Positions 49,838 through 58,215 of a stretch of 64,000 bases of DNA are shown here, piece by piece. Numbering within the stretch: position 1 is the stretch's first letter; every line of letters starts with the position of its first letter. This DNA comes from an uncultured Bacteroidales bacterium (GTDB lineage: Bacteria > Bacteroidota > Bacteroidia > Bacteroidales > Bacteroidaceae). The position numbers and the translations under genes were made by a program. The notes beneath the pieces were generated by a model that saw only the letters and a list, made by a program, of their open reading frames with translations, did no database searches and had not been told where the DNA came from. The stretch is from the NCBI GenBank assembly GCA_902763865.1, contig CACWTR010000004.1, forward strand, positions 1 through 64,000. The letters are read 5' to 3'.

Positions 49838-50173
49838 TTACTCTGCTTCTGTCAGATACGAGGCGATGCTCATATTGTCTATCATCGAGTAGTCCAATGC
49901 ATCTTCGATGTACTGGGTGTCCTCCGTTTCGGCAATCTGATTGTTCATTTTGCTCTCAAAGAGTATTCCTCCGCCTGCGACACAACCGGCCAGAAGTGCT
50001 GCTGCGGCCCACCGCCACAGCATCTTGCGGCGCTTCTTTCTTGCTATGCGGTCCCTCACTCTTCCGCCCAGCTTCTCAAAGTAGCCTTCGGGTACGGTGA
50101 AGTGATTCTCGCGGTCGAAGCGGGAAAGAAGCCTTGCTTCCAGTTCTTCTGTGTTATAGTTGTTCTTGTTCAT
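49838..50173 (-). CDS. Single-pass membrane protein, probable anti-sigma or regulator
   Basis: 111 residues with a cytoplasmic N-terminal part (about 1-50; EELEARLLSRFDRENHFTVPEGYFEKL), a basic stretch (RDRIARKKRRK), one membrane helix (about 52-73; WRWAAAALLAGCVAGGGILF) and an acidic periplasmic tail. I recognise no zinc anti-sigma (HxxxCxxC) motif, but the topology and the position between an ECF sigma gene and a periplasmic sensor-like gene make an anti-sigma role likely. It lies 32 bases after the sigma gene. Confidence 0.72.
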   Translation of the reverse strand: MNKNNYNTEELEARLLSRFDRENHFTVPEGYFEKLGGRVRDRIARKKRRKMLWRWAAAALLAGCVAGGGILFESKMNNQIAETEDTQYIEDALDYSMIDNMSIASYLTEAE

Positions 50174-50205
50174 TTACCTATTTGATGTTTATTTGTGTAA
50201 AAGGT

Positions 50206-50745
50206 TTAATCGAGATTCTCAAAATAATCGAAAATTTTTTTCACTGCATGGTGATAGGATGCTTTGAGTGCTCCGATGCTGGTGCCAAGCATGTCGCTCA
50301 TGTCCTCGTACTTCATCTCTTCAAAGTACTTGAGGTTGAAGACGGTTCGCTGCTTGTCGGGCAGCGTGCTGATGGCTTCCTGGAACTGTCGCTGCACTTC
50401 GTCGCCGTCGAAATAGCTGTCGCCCTCCAGCATGTCGGCCACGCTTCCTTCCGGCATGTCGAGGCTGAGGTTCTGCTTCTTCTTGGTCAGATGGTTGAGC
50501 GACTCGTTGATGGCAATACGGAAGAGCCAGGTCTGCAGCCGTGATTCTTGCCGGAAGGAGTCGATGGCGCTCCAGGCTTTGATGAATGTGTTCTGCAGCA
50601 CGTCGTCGGCATCGTCGTGGGAAAGCACCATGCGGCGAATCTGCCAGTAGAGGGGCTCCTGGTATTCGCGCACGAGTCGTGTGAAGGCCGCATCCTTGGT
50701 GGACGGGTCCTGCAATTGCCTGATGAGTGCTTTCTCGTCTGTCAT
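50206..50745 (-). CDS. ECF-type RNA polymerase sigma factor
   Basis: 179 residues; region 2 about 22-90 (REYQEPLYWQIRRMVLSHDDADDVLQNTFIKAW, LQTWLFRIAINESLNHL) and region 4 about 125-175 (TLPDKQRTVFNLKYFEEMKYEDMSDMLGTSIGALKASYHHAV). First gene of a three-gene cassette with a membrane protein and an exported CpxP-like protein, the usual make-up of an envelope-stress sigma system. No promoter of the standard type was seen within 150 bases. Confidence 0.92.
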   Translation of the reverse strand: MTDEKALIRQLQDPSTKDAAFTRLVREYQEPLYWQIRRMVLSHDDADDVLQNTFIKAWSAIDSFRQESRLQTWLFRIAINESLNHLTKKKQNLSLDMPEGSVADMLEGDSYFDGDEVQRQFQEAISTLPDKQRTVFNLKYFEEMKYEDMSDMLGTSIGALKASYHHAVKKIFDYFENLD

Positions 50746-50816
50746 TACATTATCTTTGACTGCAACAATCCGCTTTGGTTTAATCGGGGATGGAGATTAT
50801 GGCTAATGATGAGGTG

Positions 50817-50869
50817 AAAAAGAATAGGGATTAAAGACCGGAGCTGTAATCCTTAATCTTTAATCCCTA
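50817..50869 (-). terminator. Terminator of the sorting-domain gene
   Basis: Perfect 13-bp stem TAGGGATTAAAGA / TCTTTAATCCCTA (50825-50837 and 50857-50869) with a 19-base loop; on the minus strand it is followed by TTCTTTTT. Confidence 0.8.
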
Positions 50870-50899
50870 AACTTTATTCTGCTATAATTTCTTTTCTTG

Positions 50900-51202
50900 C
50901 TACTGTAGTGATATCTTTCGAACTATCTTGCCGACCTTGATGAGGTAGCATCCTTTGTTCAGGTTCAGGGCAAAGGAGATGTCGTTGCTGTCGATGCGGA
51001 TGGTTGCCACTTTTGCACCGGTCAGGTTGAAGATTTCCATCACCTCGCCGTTAGCTCCCACGATGTGCACGTTCTCCCCGTTGATGGTGAGTGTGATGCC
51101 GGACACGGGTGTCTCTATGCCGTCGCGCTCCGTCTCAGCCTGCACGGAAAGGGGGGCAAAAGCTATTGCGAAAGTGAATAATATGATGTATATCTTCTTC
51201 AT
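50900..51202 (-). CDS. Minimal exported protein made of a signal peptide and a T9SS-type sorting domain
   Basis: 100 residues from the ATG at 51200-51202; an ATG at 51223 lies in the promoter box and is rejected. A signal peptide (MKKIYIILFTFAIAFAPLSVQA) is followed by about 75 residues that match the type A sorting domain of the Bacteroidetes type IX secretion system: a beta sandwich with EIFNLTGAKVATIRI and LNKGCYLIKVGKIVRKISLQ. No cargo domain is present. It may be a remnant of a longer gene, a small surface protein or a decoy; no such function is established. Confidence 0.75.
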   Translation of the reverse strand: MKKIYIILFTFAIAFAPLSVQAETERDGIETPVSGITLTINGENVHIVGANGEVMEIFNLTGAKVATIRIDSNDISFALNLNKGCYLIKVGKIVRKISLQ

Positions 51203-51220
51203 CCTTGATAGATTTCGTTG

Positions 51221-51251
51221 CAAAATTACACTTTTTATTTGTCTCTTGCAA
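51221..51251 (-). promoter_or_regulatory. Bacteroidetes promoter for the sorting-domain gene
   Basis: Minus strand -7 box TAATTTTG (51228-51221) and TTG (51251-51249), spacing 20; start codon 19 bases downstream. Confidence 0.7.
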
Positions 51252-51354
51252 GGATTTTAGTCTAAAAAATGCTTAAATCTATGCAGAATGCCTCAAATTT
51301 GTGCCGCTCGACACGAAACATAGCCGTCGGGAAGCGGCAAAAGCCATCGTTCCG

Positions 51355-52164
51355 CTACTCTTTTTGCCAGACACGCACATAGTCGATTTCCATCGTCAGC
51401 GGCAGTGCCGTCTCATCGACTCCCGCATAGCCTCCCCAATCGCCTCCCCAGGCCACGTTGAGGATGGGGTAGAAGGCTTTGTCGAAGGGCCAGGTGTCGG
51501 GATTGCCTTGACGGTCGTTGGGGAAGAAGAGCTACTCGGTGCCGTCAACGTAGGTGCGGATGTAGTCCTCGGTCCATTCCAGGGAATAGACGTGGAAGCC
51601 GTCTTCTGCTCCGGCACAGGTCATGCTGTGGGTCTTCTGCGTCTTGGCGGGATGGTTGTAGGCCGTGCAGTGGATGCTGCTGGAGACGATGTTTGCATCC
51701 ACGCCCACTTCCTCCATGATGTCTATCTCGCCACAAGCCGGCCACCTGCCGCCGCCGACGGGCATCATCCACCATGCCGGCCACGTGCCCTTTCCCTTTG
51801 GCAGCTTGATGCGTGCCTCGACATATCCGTATCTGAAGCCGACGGAGCGGTTCCCGTAGAGACGTCCGCTGTATATCTTGTCGCCTTCCCTGAACGTATG
51901 GATTCTCAGCTTGCCCTTCTTGCAGTCTGCTACCTTCCTGCCCAGGGGACTCTTCTCCTTGACGTAGGTCTGCAATTCGTGGTTGACCCATCCGGCCCGC
52001 GCCTCTTGGAAGGTCCAGCGGCTGGAGTCGATCTTGGAAGACGAGAATTCGTCGTTCCAAACCAGTTCGTAGCCGGGCAAGGGGCAGGAGTCGATTTTCC
52101 TGCCTTGCGCCATGAAGGGTAGGGAGCAGAGCAGCAGGATGATGATGCGTCTTGTGTAGTCCAT
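51355..52164 (-). pseudogene. GH16 beta-glucanase interrupted by an in-frame TAG
   Basis: A secreted glycoside hydrolase family 16 gene of 269 codons before the final stop. The signal peptide (MDYTRRIIILLLCSLPFMAQG) leads to the jelly roll: LVWNDEFSSSKID, WTFQEARAGWVNHELQTY, and the catalytic GEIDIMEEVG with the ExDxxE residues. After YVDGTE an in-frame TAG (51534-51532) appears, yet the same frame continues with LFFPNDRQGNPDTWPFDK, ILNVAWGGDWGG and MEIDYVRVWQKE, the normal GH16 end, to a TAG at 51355. A Tyr codon at this place is usual, so a single base change explains it. The truncated 210-residue product lacks the last strands and is probably inactive. Confidence 0.85.
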
Positions 52165-52197
52165 ATTCTGAATGCTTTAGGGGGTAAAAGTGTTGTC

Positions 52198-53301
52198 TCA
52201 GCTCTTCAAGCCTACAATCTGCGTAGGCGGCAGCTGGGCTTTCCTCCGGTCCGTCTCTGTGACGACTCGGGCAGCAAGCTGCAGGAAGGCCTGACCGTTG
52301 ATGCTGGCCGGGTCGGTGGCAGAGGGAACACCGCTGTCACCACTCTCGCAGATGTCCTGAACGAGGGGTATCTGTGCCAGGAGCGGGAGTTGCATCTCTT
52401 CTGCCAGTTCCTTGACGCCCTCCTGTCCGAAGAGATAATAGCGCTCGTCGGGGTGGCGGGCAGGCGTGAACCAGGCCATGTTCTCGACCAGTCCCAGGAT
52501 GGGGACGCCCACTTTCTCGTTCCGGTACATGTCAATGCCTTTGCGGGCATCGGCCAGCGCCACCTGCTGCGGCGTGCTGACGATGACGGCTCCCGTGATA
52601 GGAATAGTCTGGACAAGGGTCAGGTGGATGTCGGACGTGCCGGGCGGGGTGTCGAGTATAAAGTAGTCGAGCTCCCCCCAGTCGGCATCGCCAATGAGCT
52701 GCTTGAGGGCATTGGAGGCCATTCCGCCGCGCCACATGATGCCTTGCTCGGGATTCACGAAGAAGCCGATGCTCAACATCTTGACGCCATACTTCTCTTC
52801 CGGAATAATGAGGTCGCGACCATCAACGTTCTTGCTGTAGGGCCTGGCATCTTCCATTTGGAACATCTTAGGCACGGAGGGCCCGAAGATGTCGCAGTCG
52901 AGCAGTCCGACTCGCATACCCAGCCGCGCCAGAGCAACGGCGAGGTTGACGGCCACGGTGCTCTTGCCCACACCGCCCTTGCCGCTGGAGACGGCAATGA
53001 TGTTGCTGACGCCCGGCAACAGGTCTGGCAGGTCCGGACGAGGTGCCTGGAGGGTGCGCGTCTTGATTTCCACTTCGGCATCCTTGCTGGCATAGGCATG
53101 GATGGCAGCCTCGGCTGCTTTCACCACGCTGCGCATGAAGGGGTCGGTAGGTTTGTCGAAGACAAGTGTGAAGCTGACGCTGAGGCCGGCAATGCGTATG
53201 TCGTCATCTACCATCTGCATCTCCACGATGTTCTTGCCCGTTCCGGGATAGCGGACCGTGGCAAGAGCATCGAGGATGAGTTTAGGATATAGAGCTGTCA
53301 T
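52198..53301 (-). CDS. Mrp/ApbC-type iron-sulfur cluster carrier ATPase
   Basis: 367-residue P-loop ATPase that carries or transfers Fe-S clusters. The N-terminal 80 residues are a MIP18/DUF59 domain (VRYPGTGKNIVEMQMVDD); the ATPase has the deviant Walker A GKGGVGKST (from 107), GLLDCDIFGPSVPKMF, DTPPGTSDIHLTL and PQQVALADARKGIDM. The CxxC pair expected in family members is not evident in my reading (the chain has VENMAWFTP where VENMSxFxCP is common), so cluster binding may differ. It starts 18 bases after the M13 gene. Confidence 0.92.
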   Translation of the reverse strand: MTALYPKLILDALATVRYPGTGKNIVEMQMVDDDIRIAGLSVSFTLVFDKPTDPFMRSVVKAAEAAIHAYASKDAEVEIKTRTLQAPRPDLPDLLPGVSNIIAVSSGKGGVGKSTVAVNLAVALARLGMRVGLLDCDIFGPSVPKMFQMEDARPYSKNVDGRDLIIPEEKYGVKMLSIGFFVNPEQGIMWRGGMASNALKQLIGDADWGELDYFILDTPPGTSDIHLTLVQTIPITGAVIVSTPQQVALADARKGIDMYRNEKVGVPILGLVENMAWFTPARHPDERYYLFGQEGVKELAEEMQLPLLAQIPLVQDICESGDSGVPSATDPASINGQAFLQLAARVVTETDRRKAQLPPTQIVGLKS

Positions 53302-53319
53302 GATGAGAGAATGTGTGCC

Positions 53320-55374
53320 TTACCAGATTGTTACTCGTTCTTCAACAGGGATGAACATGGGGTCAGCCTCGGTGATGCCGAAAGCATCGTACCAGGCATC
53401 GATGTGCGGCATCTGACCGTTCACGCGCCACATGCCCAGCTGGTGCGGGTCGCTCTTGACGCGCTTCTGAATCTCCTCGTCGCGGATGTTCTGCCCCCAG
53501 ACGTTGGCATAGGCCAGGAAGAAGCGCTGCTCGGGAGTAAAGCCGTCCACGACGGGCAGCGGATGCTGTGCCGTAGCGTTCTTGAAGGCTTGGAAGGCGA
53601 CCATCAGTCCTCCGTGGTCTGCCATGTTCTCGCCGAGGGTGAGGGAACCGTTGGCATGCAGGCCAGGCAGCACCTCGATGCTGTCGTGGAAGGCACGCAT
53701 CACCTGTATGCGCTCTTCGAAGCGTTTCGTGTCTTCCTCGCTCCACCATGTGACGAGGTTGCCCGTCTTGTCGTACTTGCTGCCTTGATCGTCGAAGCCG
53801 TGGGTCATCTCATGTCCGATGACCACGCCGATGGCTCCGTAGTTGAATGCATCGTCGGCACTCATGTCGAAGAAGGGCGGCTGCAGAATGCCTGCGGGGA
53901 AACAGATTTCGTTGGTCGTGGGGTTGTAGTAGGCATTGACCGTCTGCGGCGTCATGTACCACTCGTCGCGGTCAACAGGCTTGTTGAACTTGGTCCTGAC
54001 CATGTCCTTCAGTTCCCATTCGCCTACGGCAAGCATGTTGTTCAGGTAGTTGTCGCCAATCTCGAGGTCGCTGTAGTCCTTCCACTTGTTGGGATAACCC
54101 ACCTTGACGTAGAAGGCATCGAGCTTCTCGCGTGCCACCTTCTTTGTCTCGTCGCTCATCCAGTCCTGCACGTCGATGCGCTCTCCGAGGGCCACTTGCA
54201 GGTTCTTGATGAGTTTCTCCATGCGAGCCTTTGCTTCTGGCGGGAAGTACTTTGCGACATAAAGCTGTCCGAGAGCTTCGCCCAGGCCGCCTTCGACGGC
54301 AGCAACGGCACGCTTCCAGCGGGGACGATCCTCCTGTTTGCCGCTCATCACCTTGCCGTAGAAGCCGAAGTTGAGGGCGCGGCTCTCGTCGTCGATGAAG
54401 GACGAAACCATATCGATGGCATGCCAGAGATAGAGGTTCTGCAGTGCTTCGGGTGTCTCTTCCTTCAGGACTTTCTCCACTTCATGAATGGCGAGAGGCT
54501 GGCCGAGGCATACTTCCTTCACGCCTTCCATACCGAGGTTCTGGAAGAAGCCATCCCAATCGATGCCGGGGAACTGCTCTTTCAACTCGGCGTAGGAAAG
54601 CTTGTTGTAGTTGGCCTCAGGGTCGCGCAGCTCGGTGCGGCTCTTGCTGGCCACGGCAATGCGAGTCTCGATGCGCAGGACATCCTGACTGATGCGCAGG
54701 GCATCCTTTTCGGAAAAACCAGAGTGCAGGCAAAGGTCGGAGATGTACTTCTGATAGGCTGTGCGAATTTCCTGCGTCCTTGGGTCGTTGTCAACGTAAT
54801 AGTCCTTCTGGCCGAGTGTCAGACCACCTTGAACGATGTTCACGAGGTTGTTCTTGGAGTCCTTCTCGTCGGCACCGATATACATGGCGAAGAGTCCGGG
54901 GACGCCTTGCCTCTGCATGCGAGGCCAGACCTCATCGAGCCAGTTCTTGGTGATTTCGGGTGAGCACTGGTAGCCGTCGCAGAGCAGGAAGCCTTCCAGT
55001 GCACCCCAGTAGTGCTCGTTGAGGTTCACGCTGTCCATAGCACTGTTGTAGAGGTCGGCAATCTTCTGAGCAATGGAGCCTTTCTCGTTCTGTTGTGCTG
55101 CCACGCTATCGATGAGTGAGCGCAGGCGCTTGTTGTTGTCTTCCTGCAGCTGGTCGAAGGAACCGAAGCGGCTGTACTCAGCCGTCAGGGGATGAGCCTT
55201 TTGCCAACCGCCGGTTGCATACATGTAGAAGTCCGTGCCGGGCCGGTAGGTGGAGTCGAGGTTTGCAAGGTCAATGCCGGAACTCTGCTGATTGCTTCCC
55301 GGCGTGCAGGCAGCAGCCAATGCTGTCAGGGCGAAGGCTGCCAAGAGGTGATTTGTAGTCATAAGCTTATACAT
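53320..55374 (-). CDS. M13-family metallopeptidase lipoprotein (PepO-like)
   Basis: 684-residue neprilysin-type zinc endopeptidase anchored by lipidation: the signal ends LAAAC (Cys23). Start is the ATG at 55372-55374 (MYKLMTTNHLLAA) or the Met at residue 5. The metal motif is GHEMTHGFDD (His521-Glu-Met-Thr-His525); the third ligand Glu lies in GENMADHGG, and the C-terminal WRVNGQMPHIDAWYDAF with the substrate Arg is present. It degrades oligopeptides at the cell surface or periplasm. It lies 7 bases after the ABC-F gene and 18 before mrp. Confidence 0.95.
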   Translation of the reverse strand: MYKLMTTNHLLAAFALTALAAACTPGSNQQSSGIDLANLDSTYRPGTDFYMYATGGWQKAHPLTAEYSRFGSFDQLQEDNNKRLRSLIDSVAAQQNEKGSIAQKIADLYNSAMDSVNLNEHYWGALEGFLLCDGYQCSPEITKNWLDEVWPRMQRQGVPGLFAMYIGADEKDSKNNLVNIVQGGLTLGQKDYYVDNDPRTQEIRTAYQKYISDLCLHSGFSEKDALRISQDVLRIETRIAVASKSRTELRDPEANYNKLSYAELKEQFPGIDWDGFFQNLGMEGVKEVCLGQPLAIHEVEKVLKEETPEALQNLYLWHAIDMVSSFIDDESRALNFGFYGKVMSGKQEDRPRWKRAVAAVEGGLGEALGQLYVAKYFPPEAKARMEKLIKNLQVALGERIDVQDWMSDETKKVAREKLDAFYVKVGYPNKWKDYSDLEIGDNYLNNMLAVGEWELKDMVRTKFNKPVDRDEWYMTPQTVNAYYNPTTNEICFPAGILQPPFFDMSADDAFNYGAIGVVIGHEMTHGFDDQGSKYDKTGNLVTWWSEEDTKRFEERIQVMRAFHDSIEVLPGLHANGSLTLGENMADHGGLMVAFQAFKNATAQHPLPVVDGFTPEQRFFLAYANVWGQNIRDEEIQKRVKSDPHQLGMWRVNGQMPHIDAWYDAFGITEADPMFIPVEERVTIW

Positions 55375-55381
55375 TATTATA

Positions 55382-57280
55382 TTATATATATTTTTCCCAT
55401 TCTTCTTCAGCTTGCTTGAGCTGTGTTTTCAGTCGGCCATGTTTTTCGTAGAGCGTCACGTCCTGACTGCCTTCCGGTGTTGACATCTGCTCTTCGAGGA
55501 TGCGGATGGCAGCTTCGAGCTGTGTCACCTTCTCCTCAGCTTCCTGCAGAGCCTTCTCGCGCTTCTTCTGTTCGCGGGCCAGTGCTTTCTGTTCGGCATA
55601 AAGGAGCCCTCCTCCAACCTCTGCCCGAGGAGGGAGGCTTTCGCGGCGGTTCTCCCCTCTGCGCGGAGAGGGGTCCGTGGTGTGGCTATTCAGGTACTCG
55701 TAGATGCCGCCGAGGTGCTCTCGCACTTTACCACCACCGAATTCATAAACCTTTGTGACGAGGCCATCGAGGAACTCGCGGTCGTGGCTCACGACGATGA
55801 CGGTGCCGTCGAAGTCACGTATGGCAGCCTTGAGCACGTCCTTCGAGCGCATGTCGAGATGGTTGGTCGGCTCGTCGAGGATAAGGCAGTTCACCGGTTC
55901 GAGCAGGAGTTTTATCATTGCCAGTCGCGTCCGCTCGCCTCCGGAAAGGAACTTCACCTTCTTGTCTCCGGCTTCACCTCCGAACATGAATGCCCCGAGG
56001 ATGTCGCGGATTCTGAGGCGGATGTCGCCCCGTGCCACACGGTCGATGGTGTCGAAGACAGTCAGTTCCCCGTCGAGCATCTGTGCCTGGTTCTGTGCGA
56101 AGTAACCGATCTGCACGTTGTGGCCCACTTTTAGTTCGCCGTCGAAAGGTATTTCGCCCATGATGCACTTGACGAGTGTTGTCTTACCCTCGCCGTTCCG
56201 TCCGACGAATGCGACCTTTTCGCCTCGCCTGATGGTGAGGTTCACACCTTTGAAGATGCAGTGGTCGCCGTAAGCCTTGCTTACTTCGTTGCAGATGACG
56301 GGGAAGTCACCGCTCCGCATCGAGCACGTGAACTTGAGGTTCAGGGCACTGTTATCGACCTCATCCACTTCGATGGGTACAATCTTTTCCAACTGGCGTA
56401 TTTTCTGCTGGACTTGTATGGCTTTTGTTGCCTGATAGCGGAATCGTTCTATGAACGCCTTTGCATCGGCTATCTCCCTTTGCTGGTTCTCGAGGGCCCT
56501 GAGCTGCTGTTCGCGCCGCTCGGCATGAAGGGTGACGTACTCGTCGTACTTGACTTTGTAGTCGTAGATGCGTCCGCAGGATATTTCTATTGTCCGGTTT
56601 GTTACGTTGTTTATGAATGCCCGGTCGTGGCTGACCAGCACTACGGCAGCGGCACGTGTGGAGAGGAAGTTCTCGAGCCACTGTATGCTTTCTATGTCGA
56701 GATGGTTGGTGGGCTCGTCGAGCAGCAGCACGTCGGGGTGCTGGAGCAGGAGCTTTGCCAGTTCGATGCGCATGCGCCAGCCTCCGCTGAATTCGCTCGT
56801 GGGGCGGTCAAGGTCTTCCCGCTTGAAGCCAAGTCCCTGCAGGGTACGCTCCAGCTCTGCCTGATAGTTCATGCCTCCCATCATCTGTAGTCTTTCGCTC
56901 TGATGGCTGAAGCGCTCCACGAGTTGCATGTATGCTTCGCTTTCATAGTCCGTTCTTTCCGAGAGCTGTGCATTGATGTCTTTCAGCTCGTCCTCCATCT
57001 CGGTGATATGTTCGAAGGCTCGTTCTGCTTCTTCCCTGACGGTTCGCTCGTCGGTGAGCTTCATGACCTGTGGCAGGTAGGCGATGACGGTGTCGCGCGG
57101 GACGCTGACGGTGCCGGCTGTAGGCTGTTGCAGTCCTGCTATGATTTTCAGCATCGTGCTCTTGCCGGCACCGTTCTTGCCGACCAGCGCGATGCGGTCG
57201 TGGTTGTTTATCACGTAGCTGATGTCCGTGAAGAGTGGTTTGGCACTGAATTCAACGCTTAGGTTGTCGATTGATATCAT
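55382..57280 (-). CDS. ABC-F family ATPase with in-frame repeat insertion
   Basis: 632-residue cytoplasmic ABC-F protein: two ATPase modules without membrane segments, working on the ribosome. Module 1 has GKNGAGKST (36-44), SGGWRMRIELAKLL and LLLDEPTNHLD; module 2 has GRNGEGKTT, SGGERTRLAMIKLL and LILDEPTNHLD. The linker carries the PtIM-like helices (about 240-300). After about 530 comes a stretch DPSPRRGENRRESLPPRAEV rich in Arg and Pro, encoded by two hairpin palindromes (55608-55673), then a coiled-coil end (KALAREQKKREKALQEAEEKV). The insertion looks like a repeat landing in the frame. Starts 76 bases after the ProX-like gene. Confidence 0.93.
   Translation of the reverse strand: MISIDNLSVEFSAKPLFTDISYVINNHDRIALVGKNGAGKSTMLKIIAGLQQPTAGTVSVPRDTVIAYLPQVMKLTDERTVREEAERAFEHITEMEDELKDINAQLSERTDYESEAYMQLVERFSHQSERLQMMGGMNYQAELERTLQGLGFKREDLDRPTSEFSGGWRMRIELAKLLLQHPDVLLLDEPTNHLDIESIQWLENFLSTRAAAVVLVSHDRAFINNVTNRTIEISCGRIYDYKVKYDEYVTLHAERREQQLRALENQQREIADAKAFIERFRYQATKAIQVQQKIRQLEKIVPIEVDEVDNSALNLKFTCSMRSGDFPVICNEVSKAYGDHCIFKGVNLTIRRGEKVAFVGRNGEGKTTLVKCIMGEIPFDGELKVGHNVQIGYFAQNQAQMLDGELTVFDTIDRVARGDIRLRIRDILGAFMFGGEAGDKKVKFLSGGERTRLAMIKLLLEPVNCLILDEPTNHLDMRSKDVLKAAIRDFDGTVIVVSHDREFLDGLVTKVYEFGGGKVREHLGGIYEYLNSHTTDPSPRRGENRRESLPPRAEVGGGLLYAEQKALAREQKKREKALQEAEEKVTQLEAAIRILEEQMSTPEGSQDVTLYEKHGRLKTQLKQAEEEWEKYI
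55608..55673. repeat. Palindromic insertion inside the ABC-F gene
   Basis: Two hairpins: CCTCCTC (55608-55614) / GAGGAGG (55627-55633) and CCCCTCT (55654-55660) / AGAGGGG (55667-55673). GC-rich and purine/pyrimidine-biased, unlike the flanking codons; it adds about 25 residues in frame. Confidence 0.65.
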
Positions 57281-57356
57281 AGTGTGAGCCGCTAAAGTTG
57301 TTCGGCTTTCTTCTTATTATATATAATGTGTATGTTGTTTCCGCGTGGAATGCTTC

Positions 57357-57908
57357 TCAATAGAGTTGAATGTATTCGTAGGTGTTGCCGACGGCAGAGA
57401 GGTATCGCTCGAAGTCGTCGAGGGCGATGACGACTGTGCCGCGGCAGTCGTTGGGGTGGAAGGATAGTGTCTTCCTGCTCGGGTCGGGGTAGTTGCTGTC
57501 GTCCAGAAGTGCTGCATCGAGGAAGAGGTGGACGTGGTGCTCCTGGTCGTTGATGAGTCCGAAGGGAGAGACGCTTCCGGGCTCGAGTCCGAGGTATTTC
57601 ATCATCCTTTCGGGCGAGGCGAAGGAGAGTTTGCCGCACGACGGTTTGCCTTGCGCCTGGAGTGCTTGCTTGAGCCGTGCTTCGAGGTCGTGGATGTCGA
57701 GGTCGTGGTCGCAGTGGAAGCAGACGAGATAGTGCTGGTTGCCCTTGTGGTTGCGCATGAAGATGTTCTTGCAGTGGACGGAGCCGTCATCCTTCCACCA
57801 TCGCTTGGCCTCCTCGATGGTCTTGCCTTCGGGATGGTTGTAGCAGGAGAAGGGTATGCCGTGTTCCTTGAGGTAGTTCAATACTTTGTCTTGTCTCTCT
57901 GTAGTCAT
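57357..57908 (-). CDS. ProX/YbaK-type aminoacyl-tRNA editing protein
   Basis: 183 residues from ATG 57908 (MTTERQDKVLNYL); an earlier ATG at 57962 lies in the DUF721 gene. The YbaK fold is seen in HPEGKTIEEAKRWWKDDGSVHCKNIFMRNHKGNQHYLV, LEPGSVSPFGLINDQEHHVHLFLDAALL and SFHPNDCRGTVVIALDDFERYL. The CKNIFMRN and SVSPFGLIND blocks resemble PrdX/ProXp-ala, which clears Ala-tRNA-Pro; the substrate tRNA is inference. Operon member, 16 bases after DUF721. Confidence 0.88.
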   Translation of the reverse strand: MTTERQDKVLNYLKEHGIPFSCYNHPEGKTIEEAKRWWKDDGSVHCKNIFMRNHKGNQHYLVCFHCDHDLDIHDLEARLKQALQAQGKPSCGKLSFASPERMMKYLGLEPGSVSPFGLINDQEHHVHLFLDAALLDDSNYPDPSRKTLSFHPNDCRGTVVIALDDFERYLSAVGNTYEYIQLY

Positions 57909-57924
57909 GTCTTGGTGAGGTTGC

Positions 57925-58215
57925 TTAGTGGAAATTGACATCGCTGATGACGTATGAGCCAACGCTGTCGTTGAGTTTCTTCGCGATACGCTTGTGTTCC
58001 ATCATGAGGTTCTGCCTGAGGGGTGCACTGGCCAGCCTGACGTGCAGCTGTCCGTCGCGGACATAGACCTGTCGGGTGTAGCGGTTGATGGTTTCGCCCA
58101 TGACTTCCGCCCATGCCTGGGTGATGCGGTACTCCAGCAAGGGTGTCTCGAGTCCTTCCTTACGCAGGAATGCCAGCAGGACGTCGCGCATCGGTTGTAC
58201 CTTGGTGTAAATCAT
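57925..58215 (-). CDS. DUF721 protein (DciA-like)
   Basis: 96 residues: MRDVLLAFLRKEGLETPLLEYRITQAWAEVMGETINRYTRQVYVRDGQLHVRL then ASAPLRQNLMMEHKRIAKKLN. This is the DUF721 pattern (helix, W-x-x-V-G, KH-like fold) related to DciA, the loader of the replicative helicase in many bacteria. The overlap with recF (ATGA at 58212-58215) and its position next to a DNA repair gene support a role in DNA replication. The short length is usual in Bacteroidetes. Confidence 0.85.
   Translation of the reverse strand: MIYTKVQPMRDVLLAFLRKEGLETPLLEYRITQAWAEVMGETINRYTRQVYVRDGQLHVRLASAPLRQNLMMEHKRIAKKLNDSVGSYVISDVNFH

Noticed and set aside
50751-50758. TATCTTTG box on the plus strand
   Set aside because: It matches the -7 consensus but no plus-strand gene follows; probably chance.
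51532-51534. TAG in the GH16 gene as recoding to an amino acid by an altered genetic code
   Set aside because: Other genes here end with TAG at their family-typical end, so TAG works as a stop; no sign of a pyrrolysine system.
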